From NCBI GenBank assembly GCA_018340375.1, contig JAFFJZ010000099.1:246704-310703 (forward strand): DNA of 64,000 nucleotides, given 5' to 3'. Every line of letters begins with the position of its first letter. Position 1 is the first letter of the stretch. Below, one piece after another: positions 59,344 through 64,000 of the stretch. The position numbers were made by a program, and so were the translations under genes. A model generated the notes under the pieces. That model did no database searches and was not told the origin of the DNA. It was given only the letters and a program-made list of their open reading frames with translations. This stretch comes from Gonatopus flavifemur. Its lineage: Eukaryota; Arthropoda; Insecta; Hymenoptera; Dryinidae.

Positions 59344-59386
59344 GTGAGTTGATCAGATTATTTTTTTTAAATCAGAATCTCAGTTA

Positions 59387-59747
59387 CACGGAGAGAAATT
59401 TAATTGGAAAGATTACCATTTTATTCGTAAACTAGAAGTATTCGGAAAAGTTGGACAATAACTTGTAACATCATCATAATCATTGCCAGCTGTGATGTTG
59501 AAAATCCAGATTAATCTCGATTTTTATCATCACAGCTGGCAATGACCTACACAGCACAAATGTCCTGGCGACGTCCTCAGGAGATCCTGGGGATATTGCA
59601 ATGTCCTTAGGATATCCTGCGGACCTCGTCAGGACATTTGTGCTGTGTGGGGATTATGACTTATGTTACAAGTTATTGTCCAACTTTTCCGAATAGTTCT
59701 AATTTCCGAATAAAATGGTGATCTTTCCAATTGAATTTCTTTCCGTG
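59387..59747. repeat. MITE with CACGGAGAGAAATTTAATTG ends and two inner hairpins
   Basis: TA-flanked (59,385-59,386; 59,748-59,749). Arms of ~95 bp carry GTTGGACAATAACTTGTAAC. Two further palindromes are inside: GCCAGCTGTGATG (59,487-59,542) and CACAGCACAAATGTCCTGGC (59,547-59,650). Three elements nested in intron 5. Confidence 0.85.
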
Positions 59748-59789
59748 TAGAAACATGGGTAATGGACGGCAACAAAAAATGACAAATTA

Positions 59790-60215
59790 AGCGTCCAGAT
59801 GCTGAAACTCGCCGAGCGCTCGAAAAGCCGTATAAATATTGTCCAAACGATGAAATCGGAAGTGAAAAAGGAATTCGTGGAAATAGAAAATAAAACAACA
59901 AATTACACATTTTTTCCACATTTGTTTGAATAATAAGTGAACCACCCAACTCGTGGTGAACTTAGCGAAACTGAGGTTTGTTTTTGGACCTGTTTTGCAC
60001 TTCATTCCCCCCTGGATCCCTATCCGCAACGCCTACAATTTGCGAGATATTTGTTCTGTTCCAACCATCCTTTGTTTCAACCGTACCCAACCTACACGAT
60101 TTTTTATTTTTCATTTCCACGAATTTTTTTTCACTCTTGACTTCGTCGTTTGGACAATATTCACACGGCTTTTCGAGCGTTTTGCGAGTTTTAGCATCTG
60201 GACCCTCAATTTTAT
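59790..60215. repeat. Inverted pair of ~130-bp repeats in intron 5
   Basis: GCGCTCGAAAAGCCGTATAA with ATTGTCCAAACGATGAA (59,810-59,860) is inverted at 60,135-60,185. A single related copy is at 26,540-26,620. Confidence 0.65.
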
Positions 60216-60345
60216 CACTAAATTGCATTTGAAATTAAAACCGAAAAGTATTCCTCATGAATATTTGGTAAAATTAGCTTGTAATCCATGTAAAAAATAA
60301 TGTAATACAAAAAAATCTGAGTACTAATTTATTTTTATTTTGTAG

Positions 60346-60455
60346 AAGCTATCAAATTGAGTTTTCCAAATGCGACTGAGCGAGGAATTTCAGCCATCCT
60401 ATCGAAATGGCTGGTCAGAGCGAAATGCAGGAGAGGTAGACAAGAAACAAAGTAA
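60346..60455 (+). CDS. DUF4806 gene exon 6 (C-terminus)
   Basis: Acceptor TATTTTGTAG. Reads AIKLSFPNATERGISAILSK, then WLVRAKCRRGRQETK and TAA. Phase 1 entry matches the exon 5 donor. Confidence 0.75.
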
Positions 60456-60684
60456 GTTATGCCACTGCTTAAAATTACAGAAAAAGACGCAATGGTTTCA
60501 ATAAGCGTGTTGAATCGGTAATTCACCATTGATGTGTAGTTTTCAATCGGTAATCCGATATGGATCTATAGTTTCCAATCATACTTAAAGCTTCAAATGG
60601 GGAGGAAACGGTGTCATAACAATAATTTGTCAGAGGGTGAACATCCACTACAGAAGACTATTGAAGAAATCATATTGAAAACTA

Positions 60685-60899
60685 CACGGAGAAAAAGGAA
60701 TAGTTGCAGCAACTACTTGAATAGTCGATTTTCGACCATCTACTTGAACAGTTGCTGCAACTACTTAGTAGTCAGAAGTCAGTTGAGGCAGCTAACGTGA
60801 TACTTGTCCTGACTACTAAGTAGTTGCAGCAACTATTTAAGTAGATGGTCGAAAATCGACTATTTAAGTAGTTGCTGCAACTATTCCTTTTTTTCCGTG
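60685..60899. repeat. Hairpin MITE of repeated TAGTTGCAGCAACTA motifs
   Basis: CACGGAGAAAAAGGAATAGT and its complement form the ends, TA-flanked (60,683-60,684; 60,900-60,901). Each arm itself holds two palindromes of AGTTGCnGCAACT plus TCGATTTTCGACC. Confidence 0.85.
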
Positions 60900-60901
60900 T
60901 A

Positions 60902-61414
60902 TTATGGACCGTTGCTATTGAAAAGTTATATTTCAAAACCATAAAAATCATCGAAAATTACAGATCCATATTGAATTACGGATTAAAAATATCCATATTT
61001 TATAGTAAATCACGATATATATTTTTCTATGGAAAATTTGGAGCAGGAATATTTTTCCAAGTTAGTAGGTTTGTTCTACATGTTCTTCGTTGGGTAGCTC
61101 CAATTTTTACCAAACCAATCAATGTGTTTTTATAATTGGAAACAGCGAATCCGAAATACTTGGAGCAGCTTGAGGCCCACTAAATGAATTTCGCTAATAT
61201 TCTAATCTTAGAAAGTCCAATTTAAAAAATAAGATATCATTCAAAAACACTCATATCGAAATCATTCTTCCAATAAAAGAACGAGTTATTGTAGAAACGA
61301 ATTTCTGAAAGCATTCAAGAATCAGATGAATTCAGCATTCAGAATCATTGATGAATTCAACTTTGAAATGATCGAGTGTATACCTGAAATTGGACTAAAT
61401 ATGAATTTGGGTTT
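60902..61414. other. Gene-free DNA downstream of the DUF4806 gene
   Basis: An open stretch at 60,872-61,135 starts inside the MITE and has no family signature. No clear poly(A) signal was chosen. Confidence 0.35.
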
Positions 61415-61422
61415 TCTCACAG

Positions 61423-61586
61423 CAGTGATGCCAGAAAGGACCGTGTGGACACAGAAATCATCCCCTCTACTCTACACACTTTGAAAGCTTCATATACATG
61501 TGAGTCACACGTATACGGAAGCTTCATTGTGTGGAACAGTGGAGGGGCTGATTTTTCCGTCCACGCGATATTTTCTGGCATCACTG
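61423..61586. mobile_element. hAT-type MITE, 164 bp, with 8-bp duplication
   Basis: Ends CAGTGATGCCAGAAAGGACC and, inverted, CAGTGATGCCAGAAAATATC. Exact 8-bp duplication TCTCACAG (61,415-61,422; 61,587-61,594). The inner sequence differs from the 2,954 copy although termini and total length agree. Confidence 0.88.
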
Positions 61587-61594
61587 TCTCACAG

Positions 61595-62062
61595 TTTGTA
61601 GATATTGGAAAAAGAAATGATGAAGAATGTTTTACATTTGGACGTTGTTACTTTTGAAATTCTCTTATACTCGCCAGGATTCGGTCAAAGACTTGAAGTT
61701 GCATTTAGGGTCTGATCCTGGAGGTGGATTTTTTTTATTACGCATTGAAAATTTTCGATGGATGTATAATTATGAAAAAAGTTGGCTTGAATGTCCTTGA
61801 AGGGGGTAATAATACCTTCGTGGTCAAAATCAAGAGTCACTTTCTTGAATTTATTGTGGAAAGACAAAACATTTATTGAATGTTGGTTTTTTTTGCACAT
61901 GATTATACATCTCTTACACATTAATATTTTTTTTCATGTAATTTGAAAACAAAATGGTGGCGCAACAGCTATTGGAAAAAAAACACTTTTTTCTGCTTAT
62001 CGTACCACCAACTCCTACAATTTTTAACTGATAGATTTGAAATTTCAACTGAAGCTCAAAAA
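61595..62062. other. Gene-free DNA
   Basis: Nothing supported. AT-rich. Confidence 0.35.
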
Positions 62063-62064
62063 TA

Positions 62065-63351
62065 TTAGGTGTACAAATAAGTTTCCGCGGTTTGTCAAAA
62101 GATGGCCCCACCAGAAGGTTATGGAGTAATTGTCAGATGTAAAACGTAATATCCCAAGTTTAGTCATCTGGCAACACCATAACCTTAAAGTACTAGTGAT
62201 TCCGTATCAGCATCTCGTAATTTTTTCCATGCAAAAATGTCAAGTTTTATTCCGAATAAGCATCATTTGCGGGAACTTTTGATTTACTTCTTTAATGTGA
62301 AAAAATCTGCAGCTGAGGCGCATCGATTGCTCCTAGAAGCATATGGTGAAGCTGCTTCAAGTGAGAGAAGTTGTCAGGAATGGTTTCAAAAGTTTAAGAA
62401 CGGTGAGTTTGACGTTAAAGACAAAGAACGCAGTGGAAGGCCGAAAGTGTACGAAGACATGGAATTAGAAGTACTATTGGAGGAAGATTCGTCCCAAACG
62501 CAAAAAGAACTCGCACTTACTCTACAAGTGACTCAACAAGCAATTTCACATCGTTTAAAATCGTTAGGAATGATTCAAAAACAAGGAAATTGGGTTCCAT
62601 ATGAACTAAAGCCGAGAGACGTTGAACGCCGATTATGCATGAGTGAAATGCTGCTTGCCAGGAATAAAAAAAAAGAGTTTTCTGCATCGTATAGTCACTG
62701 GTGACGAAAAATGGATTCACTACGATAATCCAAAGGAGAGAAAGTCATGGGTTAAGCCCGGCGAACCATCAACATCGACAGCTAAGCCGAATATTCATGG
62801 AAAAAAACTCATGCTGTGTATTTGGTGGGATCAGCTTGGTGTCGTGTATTATGAATTGCTGAAACCAAGCGAAACCATTACTGGAGCTCTCTACCGAACA
62901 CAATTGATGAGATTGAGTCGGGCACTTAAGGAAAAACGCGCCCATTACTACTCCAGACACGACAAAATTATTCTTTTACACGATAATGCTCGTCCACATG
63001 TTGCGGCGCCGGTAAAAACATACTTGGAAACACTCAACTGGGAAGTTCTACCCCACCCGCCGTATTCACCAGACTTAGCCCCTTCTGATTATCACCTGTT
63101 CCGGTCGATGGCACATGGTCTGTCTGAGCAGCGCTTCACATCATATGAAGACACCAAAAATTGGGTAGATTTGTGCATCGCGTCAAAAGATGAAGAGTTT
63201 TTTCGACGGGGTATCCGAATGTTGCCAGAAAGATGGGGAAAAGTAGTGGCAAATGATGGAAAATACTTTGAATAAAACGTAATGTACTTTTCCTTGACAA
63301 TAAATTCCTAATTTTTTATAAAAAACCGCGGAAACTTATTTGTACACCTAA
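62065..63351 (+). mobile_element. mariner, 1,287 bp, with matching TIRs and TA duplication
   Basis: TTAGGTGTACAAATAAGTTT with CCGCGGTTT at the left is exactly complementary at the right. TA is at 62,063-62,064 and 63,352-63,353. The transposase frame fills the interior. Confidence 0.93.
62237..63275 (+). pseudogene. mariner transposase, D34D, one frameshift
   Basis: Starts MSSFIPNKHHLRELLIYFFN. The HTH region is AHRLLLEAYGEAASSERSCQ then WFQKFKNGEFDVKDKERSGR; the second HTH is LALTLQVTQQAISHRLKSLG. The frame breaks in a run of nine A at 62,666-62,674: LLARNKKKEF in one frame against KKKSFLHRIVTGDEKW in the other, so a one-base slip in the A run is the simple cause. Catalytic Asp are in VTGDEKWIHYD, LLHDNARPHVA and YSPDLAPSDYHLF, with 34 residues between the second and third. 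Ends VVANDGKYFE. Different subfamily from the mariner at 9,602. Confidence 0.92.
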
Positions 63352-63417
63352 TAACATCCATGGAACTTTTCGATTTATACAGATTTACCGATTTTATACT
63401 CGATTTACAACCGATCT

Positions 63418-63765
63418 CTTATGGGAAAACCCCCATCCTCGTATCTTATTGGAATTTGATCGTGAAATCATCAATTATATTGGATTTTTATCGGACTTGT
63501 CCGATGATGGAACAAATCGATGGATTTCCGATATTGTTACGATATATACGATAATTATCTGATATTAAACCAACACAGCCACCCGATAATGTCCTGATAG
63601 ATATCTATGTTGGTTTGATATTGAATAATTATCGCATGTATTGTAACAATATCGGAAATCGATCGATGTGTTTCATTGTCGGACAAGTCAGAGAAAAATA
63701 AAATATAATTGGCACTTTCATGATGAAATTCCGACCGGACACCAGTATTGGATTTTCCCATAAGG
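63418..63765. repeat. Inverted-repeat element, ~155-bp arms
   Basis: TTATGGGAAAACCCCCATCC is near-matched by the inverted GGATTTTCCCATAAGG. ATCGATGGATTTCCGATATT with GATATTAAACCAACA pairs with TGTTGGTTTGATATTGAA and AATATCGGAAATCGATCG. Sister of 43,180-43,640. Confidence 0.8.
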
Positions 63766-63769
63766 CAGT

Positions 63770-64000
63770 TTTTGTCCAACAAACGTGTCTTCGTCTCTGA
63801 ATTGACGCCAAATTTTTTTGAATCAATATTTGAAGAAGTTCTACCGGCATTCACTAAAAAATGTTATTATTCAGCTACAGTTCAAAATCGAAATCGGTCA
63901 ATTGGAAATTGTAGCCGTATGGTAATCAACAAACTGTTTTTCATTCCGATAGTTGTTCCACCACCATTCTGCGCTTAAATGGCGTGAATAATATTAATGC
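63770..64000. other. Window end, no feature seen
   Basis: No gene or repeat could be supported in the last bases. Confidence 0.35.

Larger units (their letters stand above)
52763..60455 (+). pseudogene. DUF4806-family gene, six exons, probably decayed
   Basis: Exons inferred from homology and splice sites: 52,763-53,006; 55,042-55,396; 55,541-55,627; 57,657-57,871; 59,184-59,343; 60,346-60,455. All acceptors are AG and all donors GT, and phases match at every junction. The N-terminal block YAVIQFEDGIQLAPTSWLD with CKCPTYTNQIHIN is typical of insect DUF4806 proteins. The C-terminal block RIGGNTFEELTVNILRKTLT with FSFKGAKYKKAFERL and ISAILSKWLVRAK is the DUF4806 domain, function unknown. Lesions: in-frame TAG (52,931) and TGA (52,967) in exon 1, and a frame change within exon 2. 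Coding by an alternative first exon cannot be excluded. Introns 1, 3 and 5 contain MITEs. The protein ends GRQETK and stop at 60,455. Confidence 0.75.

Overview
The window is eukaryotic, AT-rich and dominated by transposable elements. The transposons are all typical of arthropods: four different mariners, piggyBac, hAT-type MITEs, a Tc1-like remnant and other DDE-type transposases. It also holds one spliced gene of the insect DUF4806 family. The best guess is an insect, possibly a parasitoid wasp or another hymenopteran; the species cannot be fixed from the sequence alone. There are no prokaryotic signatures, rRNA genes, convincing tRNA genes or CRISPR arrays.

Layout. 1-3,380: small inverted-repeat elements, including a nested set (1,615-1,985 holding 1,640-1,871; 2,836-3,258 holding a 164-bp hAT MITE at 2,954-3,117) and a scrap of LINE endonuclease. 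3,381-9,236: a long-TIR element carrying a decayed transposase-like gene. It was invaded by a mariner (4,559-6,893), which was itself invaded by an element with ~130-bp tandem repeats (5,585-6,636). 9,260-10,952: a CATATATG-rich palindrome split by a 1,294-bp mariner with perfect ends. 11,523-15,891: a piggyBac element with TTAA duplications and ~1-kb TIRs built of ~120-bp repeats. 16,000-26,400: hairpin MITEs, an internally deleted mariner and GGCCCA-rich repeats. 27,000-28,600: weak minus-strand coding potential with a TATA box. 31,175-33,093: a broken minus-strand transposase-like gene. 35,000-36,800: hairpin elements. 37,720-40,035: a long open frame with zinc fingers and a transposase-like body. 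40,799-42,120: a very large foldback. 42,542-43,864: a Tc1-like remnant. 46,848-48,872: an intact 674-codon transposase-like frame. 52,763-60,455: a six-exon DUF4806 gene whose introns are full of MITEs. 62,065-63,351: a mariner with one frameshift.

How it works together. No operon or pathway is visible. The window is a record of repeated insertion. Target-site duplications (TA for mariner and MITEs, TTAA for piggyBac, 8 bp for hAT) let insertions be ordered by nesting. The DUF4806 gene keeps matching splice phases across six exons but has two in-frame stops in exon 1 and a frame change in exon 2, so it is probably a decayed paralogue. The most notable unexplained objects are the intact 674-aa frame with a probable catalytic-site substitution, the piggyBac TIR arrays carrying AAGATGGCGGA motifs, the 1.3-kb foldback, and a group of MITEs that share CACNGAGAAA-like ends but have unrelated cores.
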